In this document: piece by piece, positions 17,234-25,931 of the stretch
Layout of the letters: every line of letters begins with the position of its first letter
How positions within the stretch are numbered: the stretch's first letter is position 1
Source: BRH-c25 sp964619815
GTDB lineage: Bacteria; Bacillota; Clostridia; Lutisporales; Lutisporaceae
DNA: 64,000 nucleotides
NCBI GenBank assembly: GCA_964619815.1
Contig: CAZUGK010000002.1
Coordinates: 1-64,000 of the forward strand
Direction: 5' to 3'
Program-made: the position numbers and the translations under genes
The notes under the pieces: generated by a model
Database searches by the model: none
Seen by the model: only the letters and a program-made list of their open reading frames with translations
Told to the model about the DNA's origin: nothing

Positions 17234-17539
17234 TTGTCAAAGGTCATTGCATTAAAGGACATTATGGAGTACAAAGGGTTAAAGACTGCAGAATTCCCGG
17301 CTGGTATCATACTCACTCCTTCTGCCTGGGATTGGGCCGGAGAAAACGGTCTGGAGGTTATTATCAATCATTCAAGTGCAGTGGAGCCTCAGGATGAACG
17401 GTCTGAGCTGCTTAGGCAGACTGTTCGGGCAGCAGTGGAAAGTGCAGAAAAATGCGGAGGCTTGATTAGTAGGGAAAACTTAGTTAAAATAGTTACAACG
17501 AGCTTGGAGAGAATGGGCTGTATCATCGAAAACAGGTAG
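17234..17539 (+). CDS. Small BMC-associated protein of unknown function (TPxAxD motif)
   Basis: I choose TTG 17234 because GAGGTGG ends 5 bases earlier; longer starts would translate repeat R1. The 101 residues begin MSKVIALKDIMEYKG. LTPSAWDWAGENGLEVII resembles the PduL extension (YTPLARDAIKELKAEAI) and the ITE..LTPAARD N-terminal region of EutT-type proteins. The C-terminal half (QTVRAAVESAEKCGGLISRENLVKIVTTSLERMG) is helical and amphipathic, much like an encapsulation helix. No catalytic motif is seen. It ends 12 bases before the kinase gene. A scaffold or cofactor-related role inside the shell is possible. Confidence 0.7.
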   Translation: MSKVIALKDIMEYKGLKTAEFPAGIILTPSAWDWAGENGLEVIINHSSAVEPQDERSELLRQTVRAAVESAEKCGGLISRENLVKIVTTSLERMGCIIENR

Positions 17540-17551
17540 GGAGAGGTAGCT

Positions 17552-19030
17552 ATGGGTAAATACTTGCTCAGCGTAGACAATGGGCTGACTACTACAAAAG
17601 CTGTGCTTTTTACACTTGAGGGCAGGGAAGTTGCATCCGGGCATGTCAGTACGGTTATCGAAAACAAAGGAGATTTTGCAGAGATCGATATGGATCTGCA
17701 GTGGGAGAATACCGCAAAGGCTATAAGGGAATGCCTGGAAAAGGCCAATGTCAGATCCGAGGACATAATCGGGGTCGGAAATAGCGGGCACGGAGCAGGC
17801 TTGTATTGCCTTGACCGGCATGGCAGGCCTGTCAGAAAGGCTGTTTCATCAATGGATCCAAGGGCCAACAGCATCATTGACAGCTGGAACAGGGAAGGCC
17901 GAACTCCTCGGGACAGAATTTACCAGAATTTCTGGAGCGGGCAGGCGGTTCCCATACTAAGCTGGTTGAAGCAGAATGAACCTGAAAACTATAAAACCAT
18001 AAAGACGGTTCTCATGGTGAAGGACTGGATCATCTACCGCCTTACCGGCGAACTGGGGATCGAATACACAGATGCGAGTAATTCCGGTATGATCAACCCA
18101 AGGGATAAAAGTGCAGACCTGGAATTATTCCAGATTTTTGATATAGATGAAGCGTTCAACAAAGTGCCAAAACTTCGCAGGACTACAGATATTGCCGGCT
18201 ATGTCAGCAAAACGGCTGAAGAGGAAACCGGTCTGGCAGCAGGTACCCCCGTAATAGGGGGAGTTTTTGACTGTATTGCATGTGCACTTGGCAGCGGAGT
18301 GTATGATAAGGATAAGTACAGCATCATAGCAGGTACGTGGAACATCAACTCAGGAATTGAAGAGCAGCTGTTTGATCCCGGCGATACCATGAAAACCTCA
18401 TTATATGTGGATATCAATAAATATTTCTATACTGAATCCAGCGCAACCTCTGCTGTGAATCTGAACTGGTTTATTGACAATGTCATCAGAGGCTTCAAGA
18501 TTTTTGATGTACAGGATGAGGAGTTGTTTCGGACGATAGAGGAAAAGCTCGGGCAAATCGATCCGAGGGATTCTGACATCATATATATGCCGTTTTTGTA
18601 CAAATCGCATTTGTCACATATGAATGGAGCATTTCTCGGCTTGAAGCCGGAGCACAATATATTCAATATGCTCAGAGCATTGTATGAGGGAGTTGTATTT
18701 GCACACAGAAAACATATCGACAACCTGAAAAGTTACGGGATTGTAAGACGAAGCGCCATGCTGTCCGGCGGAGCAGCGAAAAGTTCCCTCTGGGGCCAGA
18801 TGTTCGCTGATATTTTGGATTTGGAAATAATGACAGCCGATACTACCGAAGCAGGAGCCTTGGGTACTGCGGCCTGTACTGCGGTAGCTCTCGGAATTTA
18901 CAAGGATTTAAAGGATGCCATCACAGCAATGGTTAAGGTAAAAAATTGCTATTATCCCGATGCTTCAAAAAAAGAAGTCTACGATACAAAATATGACACG
19001 TTCAACAACTTAATTGAGAAGTTTGATTGA
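17552..19030 (+). CDS. FGGY-family carbohydrate kinase
   Basis: This 492-residue kinase has the FGGY layout: N-terminal phosphate loop SVDNGLTTTKAVLF, GNSGHGAGLY, PVIGGVFDCIACALGSG, and the C-terminal ATP region RSAMLSGGAAKSSLWGQMFAD and TEAGALGTAACTAVALG. It is closest in style to L-xylulose/xylulose and erythritol-type kinases; I cannot fix the substrate. It would phosphorylate the ketose or polyol before aldol cleavage. Placed between the shell genes and an SDR, it is clearly part of the same transcript. Confidence 0.88.
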   Translation: MGKYLLSVDNGLTTTKAVLFTLEGREVASGHVSTVIENKGDFAEIDMDLQWENTAKAIRECLEKANVRSEDIIGVGNSGHGAGLYCLDRHGRPVRKAVSSMDPRANSIIDSWNREGRTPRDRIYQNFWSGQAVPILSWLKQNEPENYKTIKTVLMVKDWIIYRLTGELGIEYTDASNSGMINPRDKSADLELFQIFDIDEAFNKVPKLRRTTDIAGYVSKTAEEETGLAAGTPVIGGVFDCIACALGSGVYDKDKYSIIAGTWNINSGIEEQLFDPGDTMKTSLYVDINKYFYTESSATSAVNLNWFIDNVIRGFKIFDVQDEELFRTIEEKLGQIDPRDSDIIYMPFLYKSHLSHMNGAFLGLKPEHNIFNMLRALYEGVVFAHRKHIDNLKSYGIVRRSAMLSGGAAKSSLWGQMFADILDLEIMTADTTEAGALGTAACTAVALGIYKDLKDAITAMVKVKNCYYPDASKKEVYDTKYDTFNNLIEKFD

Positions 19031-19053
19031 CATTGTTAAAAGGAGGAATTTCT

Positions 19054-19815
19054 ATGGATTTAAATCTTAAGGGTAAGGTCGCCATTGTAACCGGAGGGGG
19101 CAGCGGACTTGGTGCCTCAATCAGCGAAGCTCTGTCAATGGAGGGCTGCAGCGTTGTCGTTAACTATATTGTGGATGAAGCCAGCACATTTCGATTTGTA
19201 GATTATCTCAATGAAAAATATGATACAAACGCGATTCCTCTTTACGGTGATATCACCAAGGCCGAGGATATCGAAAATGTCATAGCCAGGGCTGTAGACA
19301 TATACGGAAAGGTTGATATACTGGTCAACAATGCGGGCATTTGGCCTACCGCCTGGGTGGAAAGCATGAGCGACGAGGAATGGGAGAGGACTGTTAAAAT
19401 AAACCTTACAGGTCCCTTCATGTTCAGCAAAAGGGTGGTGCAGCACCTGATCGGCAGGAAAAGCCCCGGAAAAATCATCAATATTGTTTCGCAGGCGGCT
19501 TTCCATGGTTCAACCAGCGGTCATGCCCATTATGCCGCAGCAAAGGGGGGACTGGTCACCTTTACCGTATCGTTAGCTCGGGAAGTTGCCAAACACGGGA
19601 TCAATGTAGTTGCGGTTGCCCCGGGAATGATGAGAACTCCAATGAACAAGAAGGAGCTTGAAGAAAGAGAAGCGGAATACGTTAAGAGAATCCCCCTGGG
19701 AAGGATTTCCGATCCCATGGAGGTTGCAAACACAGTTGCTTTTCTTGCCTCAAACAAGGCGGATTATATAACCGGAGCGACAATAGATGTTACCGGTGGG
19801 ATGCTCATGCGATAA
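19054..19815 (+). CDS. SDR-family oxidoreductase, end of the BMC operon
   Basis: AAAAGGAGG sits 8 bases before ATG 19054, so this start is favoured over an upstream one that overlaps the kinase. The product is 253 residues with VTGGGSGLGAS, LVNNAGIW, a Ser in IVSQAAF, YAAAKGG and a C-terminal DVTGG. It is close in sequence to the SDR at 28903, for example in KIINIVSQAA and YAAxKGG. The absence of an acidic NAD-type residue at the end of beta-2 (VVNYI) leaves cofactor choice open. It is likely a sugar or ketoacyl-type dehydrogenase. Confidence 0.85.
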   Translation: MDLNLKGKVAIVTGGGSGLGASISEALSMEGCSVVVNYIVDEASTFRFVDYLNEKYDTNAIPLYGDITKAEDIENVIARAVDIYGKVDILVNNAGIWPTAWVESMSDEEWERTVKINLTGPFMFSKRVVQHLIGRKSPGKIINIVSQAAFHGSTSGHAHYAAAKGGLVTFTVSLAREVAKHGINVVAVAPGMMRTPMNKKELEEREAEYVKRIPLGRISDPMEVANTVAFLASNKADYITGATIDVTGGMLMR

Positions 19816-19826
19816 AACGATTTCTG

Positions 19827-19855
19827 TTGACAAATGTCATGAGAATTTTTATAAT
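19827..19855 (+). promoter_or_regulatory. Promoter and operator of the SorC-family regulator gene
   Basis: TTGACA (19827-19832), a 17-base spacer and TATAAT (19850-19855). The motif TTGACAAATGTCATG covers the -35 box, so the regulator probably controls its own gene. Confidence 0.7.
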
Positions 19856-19981
19856 AAGACAAAACGACGAATTGAAAAAATCTTCAAGATTATGGTAATA
19901 ATAGTATTAAAGTCCCATGGTTAATTGTTTTTGAAATGGGGTAGATATTAAAAAATATATAATGATAAGAGGACTAATCGT

Positions 19982-20944
19982 ATGGATGCAAAGTTTGATG
20001 TTGCACTGATGGTGAAAGTTGCACAGATGTATTATAACAACAATATGAAGCAGGAGGAAATTGCCAGGGAACTGCAGATTTCCAGATCGCTTATTTCCAT
20101 GATTTTGACTGAGGCCAAGGATGTTGGCATTGTGCAAATAAATATTCTTGATCCTCAAATGAACAATGATGAGCTTTCGAAACAGTTTGAAAGCAGATTC
20201 GATCTGGAAAAATGTGTTATTGTACCTACTGCAGTGCAGGATCCTAATACCCTTAGAAAGCTGGTAGCCAAAAGGGCAGCTGACGTATTTAATCAGGAAC
20301 TCAATGACCAGGCCAACATTGGTATCTCCTGGGGGAGGACTTGTTATGAGTTTATTGATCAATATACTTCCGTATCGGCATATAAGGATATCTCTATTGT
20401 ACCTCTCATCGGAGGCAGCAACCAGATTGCGTATTATTACCAGGAAAACGAAATGGTTCGAGTTTTTGCAGAAAAAATTGGCGGGAACCCATATTTCATA
20501 TATGCGCCCTGTCTGAATTCCACCGTTGAGGAGAAATTACTTTTTGAAAGAAGCTCCAACATGCAGCCTATTTTAGACAAATGGGCCAACCTGGATATTG
20601 TAATAGCAGCCGTAGGTTCACTGCCTGATTTCAATTCCCATGAAAGGGAGACCTATATCGGAGAATCTGAAATATTCGGCATACTGGAAAAGAGTGAAGC
20701 TGTAGGCGATATCAACGCGAGATACTTCGATAAGGGTGGAAACTTTATTGAGAATGAGTATTTTGACAGAATGATTGGAGTATCGGTTGATGAACTGCGG
20801 AATGCCCGCACAACCATTGGTGTTGCGACGGGACAGGAAAAGGTACCCGCGATTCTGGGCGCACTGAAAACGAGGATTTTCAATATCTTTATCACCGACG
20901 AACAAACTGCAAAAAGTGTATTGAAGGCTGAAACACATAAATAA
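19982..20944 (+). CDS. SorC/DeoR-type sugar-binding transcriptional regulator
   Basis: This 320-residue protein has an N-terminal HTH (VAQMYYNNNMKQEEIARELQ, then ISRSLISMILTEAKDVG) followed by the SorC sugar-binding domain with ISWGRTCYEFID, VPLIGGSNQ and IGVATGQEKVPAILGALK. These regulators bind a phosphorylated sugar effector. It sits between the BMC operon and the importer operon, and the same motif occurs on the promoters of both and of its own gene, so it is the probable specific regulator of the whole locus. Confidence 0.9.
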   Translation: MDAKFDVALMVKVAQMYYNNNMKQEEIARELQISRSLISMILTEAKDVGIVQINILDPQMNNDELSKQFESRFDLEKCVIVPTAVQDPNTLRKLVAKRAADVFNQELNDQANIGISWGRTCYEFIDQYTSVSAYKDISIVPLIGGSNQIAYYYQENEMVRVFAEKIGGNPYFIYAPCLNSTVEEKLLFERSSNMQPILDKWANLDIVIAAVGSLPDFNSHERETYIGESEIFGILEKSEAVGDINARYFDKGGNFIENEYFDRMIGVSVDELRNARTTIGVATGQEKVPAILGALKTRIFNIFITDEQTAKSVLKAETHK

Positions 20945-20957
20945 ATTTGCTTCTATT

Positions 20958-20998
20958 GGCAAAAAAACATCTCTGGTCAAGGGGTGTTTTTTTTTTTA
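20958..20998 (+). terminator. Rho-independent terminator after the SorC gene
   Basis: ACATCTC pairs with GGGGTGT (with G-U pairs) around GGTCAA or similar, followed by a run of 12 T. Confidence 0.8.
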
Positions 20999-21031
20999 AT
21001 AAAAATTTATCAAATTTCTATAAATAGTGTG

Positions 21032-21079
21032 TTGACATATGTTATGGATTTGGTTACAATGAAGTTGACAAATGTCATG
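21032..21079 (+). promoter_or_regulatory. Promoter with two operators before the ABC importer operon
   Basis: TTGACA (21032-21037), a 17-base spacer and TACAAT (21055-21060). The operator variant TTGACATATGTTATG overlaps the -35 box, and a perfect TTGACAAATGTCATG lies downstream at 21065-21079. Confidence 0.7.
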
Positions 21080-21104
21080 TAAAAATTTATGAGGAGGAAA
21101 ACTT

Positions 21105-22187
21105 ATGAAGAAGAGCATTTCTATCATTATTTGTTTGGTCTTTTTAGTCAGCATGTTAGGACTTGCGGGCTGCACCTCAAAGGAGGCTTCGGACCCTGCA
21201 TCGACTGAAAAGACATCAGAGACAGAACCTTTAAAGATAGGTTACTGCGTGTCTACTTTGAACAACGGCTTTCATCAGGCTCATGCAACTTGGGCAAAAA
21301 AATATGCAGAAGAAAAATATGGGGCTGAGGTACAGGTATTCGACGGTAAGTCCGACGCGAATGTAATGGCACAGAATTTTGATCAGGCTGTAGCGATGGG
21401 TCTGGATATGGTATCCCTCCACATATGGCAGGGAGAATCAATCAAAGCAGCAGCAAAAGAAGCAATTGACAATGGAATGATCATAACCACTTACTTCGAT
21501 AAGATCCCAGGAATGGCAAACCCGCACATTATGCCGGGAGAAGCAGAAATATCTGAGCAAATGGGAAAGATAGCCGCTGAACAGTGGAAAAAAGCTCACC
21601 CGGACAAACCCATCGTGTTCGTATGTATCGGATGGCCGGAGCATGAGGGAGTAACAACCGGACGTACAGATCCTTTTGTTAAGGGCGTAATGAGTGTTGA
21701 CCCCAATGCGAAATACCTTGGATGCATGGATGCCAGCAAGGGCGCAGATGCGGCTTTCAAGGTAACACAGGACCTGGTACAGGCAAACCCGGGCTTGAAC
21801 ATTATCTATTCAGAAGCTGCAGACCTGACTGTAGGTGTACTTCCTGCACTTCAGCAGCTTGGAAGAGGAAAGATGGATAACGGCAAACCGCTCACTGAAA
21901 TACTGTGCAGTGTTGACTGTCCGGAAAACGAACTGATCGATTGCTTCGACCCAAGCAGCTCTCTGAAGATGTCGATGGGTCTTCCTCCAAAGGAAACAGC
22001 AATGGTAAGAATTGATACAATGATGAAGATTAAGAACGGAGAACTCAAGCAGGATGATCCAAGTCTGGATACAATCTATGTACCTAACAAGCTGATCGGT
22101 TACTGGACACAAAAAGACGTTAAGGAAGCTGTTGACTGGTACAATGAACAGTTCGGCGCTTCATTGGCAGTACCTACATACGAATAA
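21105..22187 (+). CDS. Sugar ABC transporter substrate-binding lipoprotein
   Basis: This encodes 360 residues with a lipoprotein signal peptide: KKSISII, then a hydrophobic stretch and the lipobox LAGC, with Cys at about 24. The mature part is of the periplasmic-binding protein 1-like (RbsB) type: KIGYCVSTLNNGFHQA, QAVAMGLDMVSLHIW and an ANPGLNIIYSEAADLTVG region. It would hand the sugar or polyol to the permeases encoded downstream. It is the first gene after the double-operator promoter, as expected for the most abundant component. Confidence 0.9.
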   Translation: MKKSISIIICLVFLVSMLGLAGCTSKEASDPASTEKTSETEPLKIGYCVSTLNNGFHQAHATWAKKYAEEKYGAEVQVFDGKSDANVMAQNFDQAVAMGLDMVSLHIWQGESIKAAAKEAIDNGMIITTYFDKIPGMANPHIMPGEAEISEQMGKIAAEQWKKAHPDKPIVFVCIGWPEHEGVTTGRTDPFVKGVMSVDPNAKYLGCMDASKGADAAFKVTQDLVQANPGLNIIYSEAADLTVGVLPALQQLGRGKMDNGKPLTEILCSVDCPENELIDCFDPSSSLKMSMGLPPKETAMVRIDTMMKIKNGELKQDDPSLDTIYVPNKLIGYWTQKDVKEAVDWYNEQFGASLAVPTYE

Positions 22188-22207
22188 ACGTAAACCACAT
22201 AAGGTCT

Positions 22208-22240
22208 ATCGGGAGGGACAAAAAACAGATCCCTCCCGAT
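22208..22240 (+). other. Stem-loop between binding-protein and ATPase genes
   Basis: ATCGGGAGGGA pairs perfectly with TCCCTCCCGAT around an A-rich loop and has only a weak T stretch after it. Such structures between these genes often protect the upstream mRNA so that more binding protein is made. Confidence 0.7.
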
Positions 22241-22287
22241 ACTATTTCGGGAACTATGTCAATTACTTGGATTGGAGAGCGGAAACC

Positions 22288-23775
22288 ATGAGTGATAATG
22301 TATTAGAAATAAGAAACCTCACAAAAGTTTTTCCCGGAGTACGCGCGATTGACGATGTCAGCTTCAATATCGAAAGAAACACTGTTCATTGCCTGGTTGG
22401 CGAAAATGGAGCAGGTAAATCGACTTTGATAAAAATACTTACCGGTGCATACGGCAGGACCGGCGGGACTATTCTACTCAATGGAGATCAATACGTTGCT
22501 AATAACCCTAAAGAAGCAAAGAAAAATGGTATCAGCACTCTGTTCCAAGAGCTGAATGTTGTAGACCAGCTGACTGTTGAGGAAAACCTTACACTGGGTA
22601 ATGAAGATACCAAATACGGTTTTTTAACAAAATCCGATAAGAGTAAAAAAATACTTGAGGTGCTGAAAAGCATTGAGCCAAGCATCAATGCAAAGCAAAA
22701 GGTCGGAAGGCTGAGTGTGGCTAAAAAACAGATCGTGGAAATAGCAAAGGCCGTTGCTTCGGAGGCAGATATTATTATTATGGATGAACCGACGGCAGCA
22801 ATATCAGAAGGAGAAATCAACCGACTGTTCCGGATCATCAGAAGCCTCAAAGAAAAGAATGTCACGGTAATCTATATCTCCCACAGGCTGGATGAGATAT
22901 TTGAAATAGGCGACAACGTTACAGTAATGCGTGATGGCAGACATGTGGGCACAAAATCGGTCAGAGAGGTGAAAGACCGCTCTGAGCTTATCAAAATGAT
23001 GATCGGCAAGACTGTAATCGAATCATATATTCCCAAAGATGAAAAAGCTGAGGAAACACTGCTTGAGGTGAAGGGTCTTTCAAACAGCAAACTGCATGAT
23101 ATTTCCTTCGACGTCAATAAAGGAGAGATCGTCGGCTTTTATGGATTGGTAGGGGCAGGAAAAACGGAACTGGCAAGAGCAGTATACGGTGCTGACAAAT
23201 ATAGCGGGGAAATTATTTTCAAAGGGAAAAAGCTTGGAAACTCCACCGGCAAGGTGATTCGCGCAGGAATCGTACTCGTTCCGGAAGAGCGCAGAACAGA
23301 AGGAGTATTCACCAAATTGACGATCAGAGAGAACATTCCGGTAATGAATATGGGTAAAATTTCAAAAGCCGGTTTTCTGAACAGTATCATGGAAAGAAAA
23401 GTTGCCGACGAATATATCGAGAAGCTGAACATAGTAACCCACAGCATGGAAAAAGAGACCGCTAAGCTCTCGGGAGGAAATCAACAGAAGGTTGTAATAT
23501 CCAAGTGTTTGTTCGCGGATGCAGATTTATTGATATTGGATGAACCTACTCGCGGAATTGATGTAGGAACTAAAGGTGAAATTTACAGCATAATACGTCA
23601 ATTGTCCGCTGAGGGTAAATCCATTATGATGTTCTCTTCTGAATTGCCGGAGATAATCAACAATTGTGATAGAATATTTCTGTTATATGACGGAAAGGTA
23701 AAAGCTGAGATAGAAAATGGAACAGATCTAAACAGTGAAATGATTATTCACATCGTGACAGGAGGCGAATCATAG
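22288..23775 (+). CDS. Sugar ABC transporter ATPase (RbsA/MglA type, double domain)
   Basis: The start is ATG 22288, 7 bases after GGAGAGCGG or similar; an upstream in-frame start would overlap the previous gene. The 495-residue product has two ATPase domains. Domain 1 has Walker A GENGAGKST, a degenerate signature LSVAKKQ and Walker B IIIMDEPTAA. Domain 2 has GLVGAGKTE, LSGGNQQK and LLILDEPTRG. This is the standard layout for CUT2-family importers, in which one fused ATPase serves two permeases. Confidence 0.95.
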   Translation: MSDNVLEIRNLTKVFPGVRAIDDVSFNIERNTVHCLVGENGAGKSTLIKILTGAYGRTGGTILLNGDQYVANNPKEAKKNGISTLFQELNVVDQLTVEENLTLGNEDTKYGFLTKSDKSKKILEVLKSIEPSINAKQKVGRLSVAKKQIVEIAKAVASEADIIIMDEPTAAISEGEINRLFRIIRSLKEKNVTVIYISHRLDEIFEIGDNVTVMRDGRHVGTKSVREVKDRSELIKMMIGKTVIESYIPKDEKAEETLLEVKGLSNSKLHDISFDVNKGEIVGFYGLVGAGKTELARAVYGADKYSGEIIFKGKKLGNSTGKVIRAGIVLVPEERRTEGVFTKLTIRENIPVMNMGKISKAGFLNSIMERKVADEYIEKLNIVTHSMEKETAKLSGGNQQKVVISKCLFADADLLILDEPTRGIDVGTKGEIYSIIRQLSAEGKSIMMFSSELPEIINNCDRIFLLYDGKVKAEIENGTDLNSEMIIHIVTGGES

Positions 23776-24791
23776 TGCAAAACTTGAATGATCAAAACAA
23801 GGCAAGCTCCAGGATAAGCAATCTTACCTTTGCCATTCTGTCAATGCTGGTAGTTCTTGCAATTATTTTTACAATAGCGTCTATCTGTGTCCCGAGATTT
23901 TTTGATATCAACAATATTTCCAACCTGATAGCACAGCAGGCGGAAATAATAATCCTTAGTATAGGAGTAACATTCCTCCTCATTGCGGGCTACTTCGATA
24001 TGTCTGTAGGAGGAATCATTTCCATGGCAGCAGTCCTTTCCGCTTATTTCTGTCAGGCTACGGCAGCGGCAGCAAACGATCTGGGCAGCGGGCTGGGGTT
24101 GAACTACAGCACTGCCATCGCACTGACCCTGATTTGCTGCATGGCGATAGGCGCTCTCAATGCATTACTGGTAGTCAAGCTGAAGGTAAATTCCGTAATA
24201 GCCACATTGGCTACAATGGCTGTGGCAAGGGGAATCGCCATGATCGTTGCAAAAGGAGCGCAGAGAATAACAGGGCTGCCGGAAGAATTCTGCACCATAG
24301 GGCAGTACACCATTATCGGTACCATAAACCTTGCGGTAGTGATCAGCCTTATCCTTCTAATCATTGCACTTATCGTAGAAAACAAGACGATATTCGGCAG
24401 AAGAATCTATCTCATCGGCGCAAATCAGACCGCTGCAAAGCTGTCGGGAATCAATGCCGACAGGCAGGTTGCAATCTTGTACATAGTAAGTTCATTTCTT
24501 GCCGGTATTTCCGGTATCGTAATGGCTTCAAGGTTTAACGCAGGCAACTGCGCACTTGGCACGGGTTACGAATTTGATGCACTGGTCGTTACAGTGCTGG
24601 GAGGAACCAGTATCTTCGGCGGCTTCGGCTCTGTAACCTGTGCAGTGGTCGGCGCTTTTATTCTGGGGATTCTGAGTACTTCCGTCAATATGCTTGGCTT
24701 CCAGCCCTCGATGCAGATGCTGGTTAAAGGTGTTGTGATAATTGTAAGCATACTGGCACTGCGTTTTGCATTAAACAAACGGAATGTATAG
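23775..24791 (+). CDS. Sugar ABC transporter permease (RbsC type), 1
   Basis: This encodes 338 residues starting from GTG, next to the ATPase stop. About eight to ten hydrophobic segments are visible, with the CUT2 permease signatures GYFDMSVGGIISM, NALLVVKLKVNSVIATLATM and ALVVTVLGGTSIFGGFGSV. It forms the membrane channel together with the next gene product. Confidence 0.93.
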   Translation: MQNLNDQNKASSRISNLTFAILSMLVVLAIIFTIASICVPRFFDINNISNLIAQQAEIIILSIGVTFLLIAGYFDMSVGGIISMAAVLSAYFCQATAAAANDLGSGLGLNYSTAIALTLICCMAIGALNALLVVKLKVNSVIATLATMAVARGIAMIVAKGAQRITGLPEEFCTIGQYTIIGTINLAVVISLILLIIALIVENKTIFGRRIYLIGANQTAAKLSGINADRQVAILYIVSSFLAGISGIVMASRFNAGNCALGTGYEFDALVVTVLGGTSIFGGFGSVTCAVVGAFILGILSTSVNMLGFQPSMQMLVKGVVIIVSILALRFALNKRNV

Positions 24792-24802
24792 GGGGTGGAA
24801 GC

Positions 24803-25768
24803 ATGAACTTGAACAGACGTATTTCCTGGAAAACCACATTTAAGAACTTGTATGTTTTTAGTGTTTTGGCATTGATCATTATCATTTTCAGTTCTATTTC
24901 CATAAACTTTATTGGGGCGCCCAACATAACAAACATCATCAGACAGTCCGTACCTCTGCTCCTTGTATCAACATCTGTGACACTTCTCATGATGTCAGGC
25001 CATATCGACCTTTCTGTAGGCGGTATCCTTGGGCTCTGTTCCGTAGTTTTCTCAATACTTGTCAATGCAGGCAGCGGATATTTCATGGCAACTATACTGA
25101 CTTTGCTGTTGGGCGTATTCGTCGGCTTCTTTAATGGATTCCTCGTAGTGAGATTGAGGATCGTACCCGTTATTGCGACATTGGCCACAATGAGTCTATG
25201 CGTAGGCTTGGGTAAGCTTTTGTCACCCGGTGGAATCGGACTGATCAAAGGCCTTCCGGAGAATATAGTAGGGTTTGCCCGTACTCCTTTTTGGCTGGGG
25301 CTGCCCATAGCCTTATACGTGACGGTTGCTGTGATAGCTGTTTTAGTGATACTTCAAAAAAAGACTCCGTTGGGGAAATATGCTGCTGCGATCGGCGGGA
25401 ATATGACGGCTGCAGAGCTATCGGGCATCAATGTAGTCAAAACAGTATGGACGCTTTATGTAATCGTCGGCTTATGCTGCGCGCTGGCAGGTATCTCACG
25501 AACCAGCCTCCTTTCGCTTGGTGACCCGGTAACCGGCATGGGTATGGAAATGGATGCAATGATCGCTGTAGTTTTGGGAGGAACCAGCTTCTCCGGGGGA
25601 GATGGCTCCGTAGCAAGAACGATTATAGGCGTTCTGGTACTAATGTGCCTGACCGCCGGTATGCAGGTAATAGGCGCGGAAGCGTACTATCAGACCATCG
25701 TCAAAGGAATCGTTCTTATCATCGCAGTGGTAACCGACGTATTGGTAAAAGAGAAAATTGAAGATTGA
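24803..25768 (+). CDS. Sugar ABC transporter permease (RbsC type), 2
   Basis: This 321-residue membrane protein is homologous to the preceding permease: GHIDLSVGGILGL, FLVVRLRIVPVIATLATM and AVVLGGTSFSGGDGSV. Two different permease genes in one CUT2 system imply a heterodimeric channel. The R1 repeat begins at the stop codon. Confidence 0.93.
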   Translation: MNLNRRISWKTTFKNLYVFSVLALIIIIFSSISINFIGAPNITNIIRQSVPLLLVSTSVTLLMMSGHIDLSVGGILGLCSVVFSILVNAGSGYFMATILTLLLGVFVGFFNGFLVVRLRIVPVIATLATMSLCVGLGKLLSPGGIGLIKGLPENIVGFARTPFWLGLPIALYVTVAVIAVLVILQKKTPLGKYAAAIGGNMTAAELSGINVVKTVWTLYVIVGLCCALAGISRTSLLSLGDPVTGMGMEMDAMIAVVLGGTSFSGGDGSVARTIIGVLVLMCLTAGMQVIGAEAYYQTIVKGIVLIIAVVTDVLVKEKIED

Positions 25769-25917
25769 ACGACGGCGTCAGTGATGCCTACGGTTTTGGG
25801 TTCCGTCAAATGAATTGCCAAAATCCAAAACCGTTCGTTCAACGATTTGAGTGCCGTGCGAACATTCGCTGCAGGCGAATCGCACATGGCGATTCAAATC
25901 GAACAAGTCGATTTGAA
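25769..25917 (+). repeat. 149-bp structured repeat (family R1), copy B
   Basis: This is highly similar to 17057-17212. ACGGTTTTGG pairs with CCAAAACCGT, ATTCGC with GCGAAT, and TTCAAATCGA with TCGATTTGAA. It fills the gap between the permease and isomerase genes. Confidence 0.85.
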
Positions 25918-25931
25918 AAGGAGGCGGCATT

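Noticed and set aside
24134..24538. 134-codon plus-strand open frame
   Set aside because: It is an out-of-frame shadow of the first permease gene.
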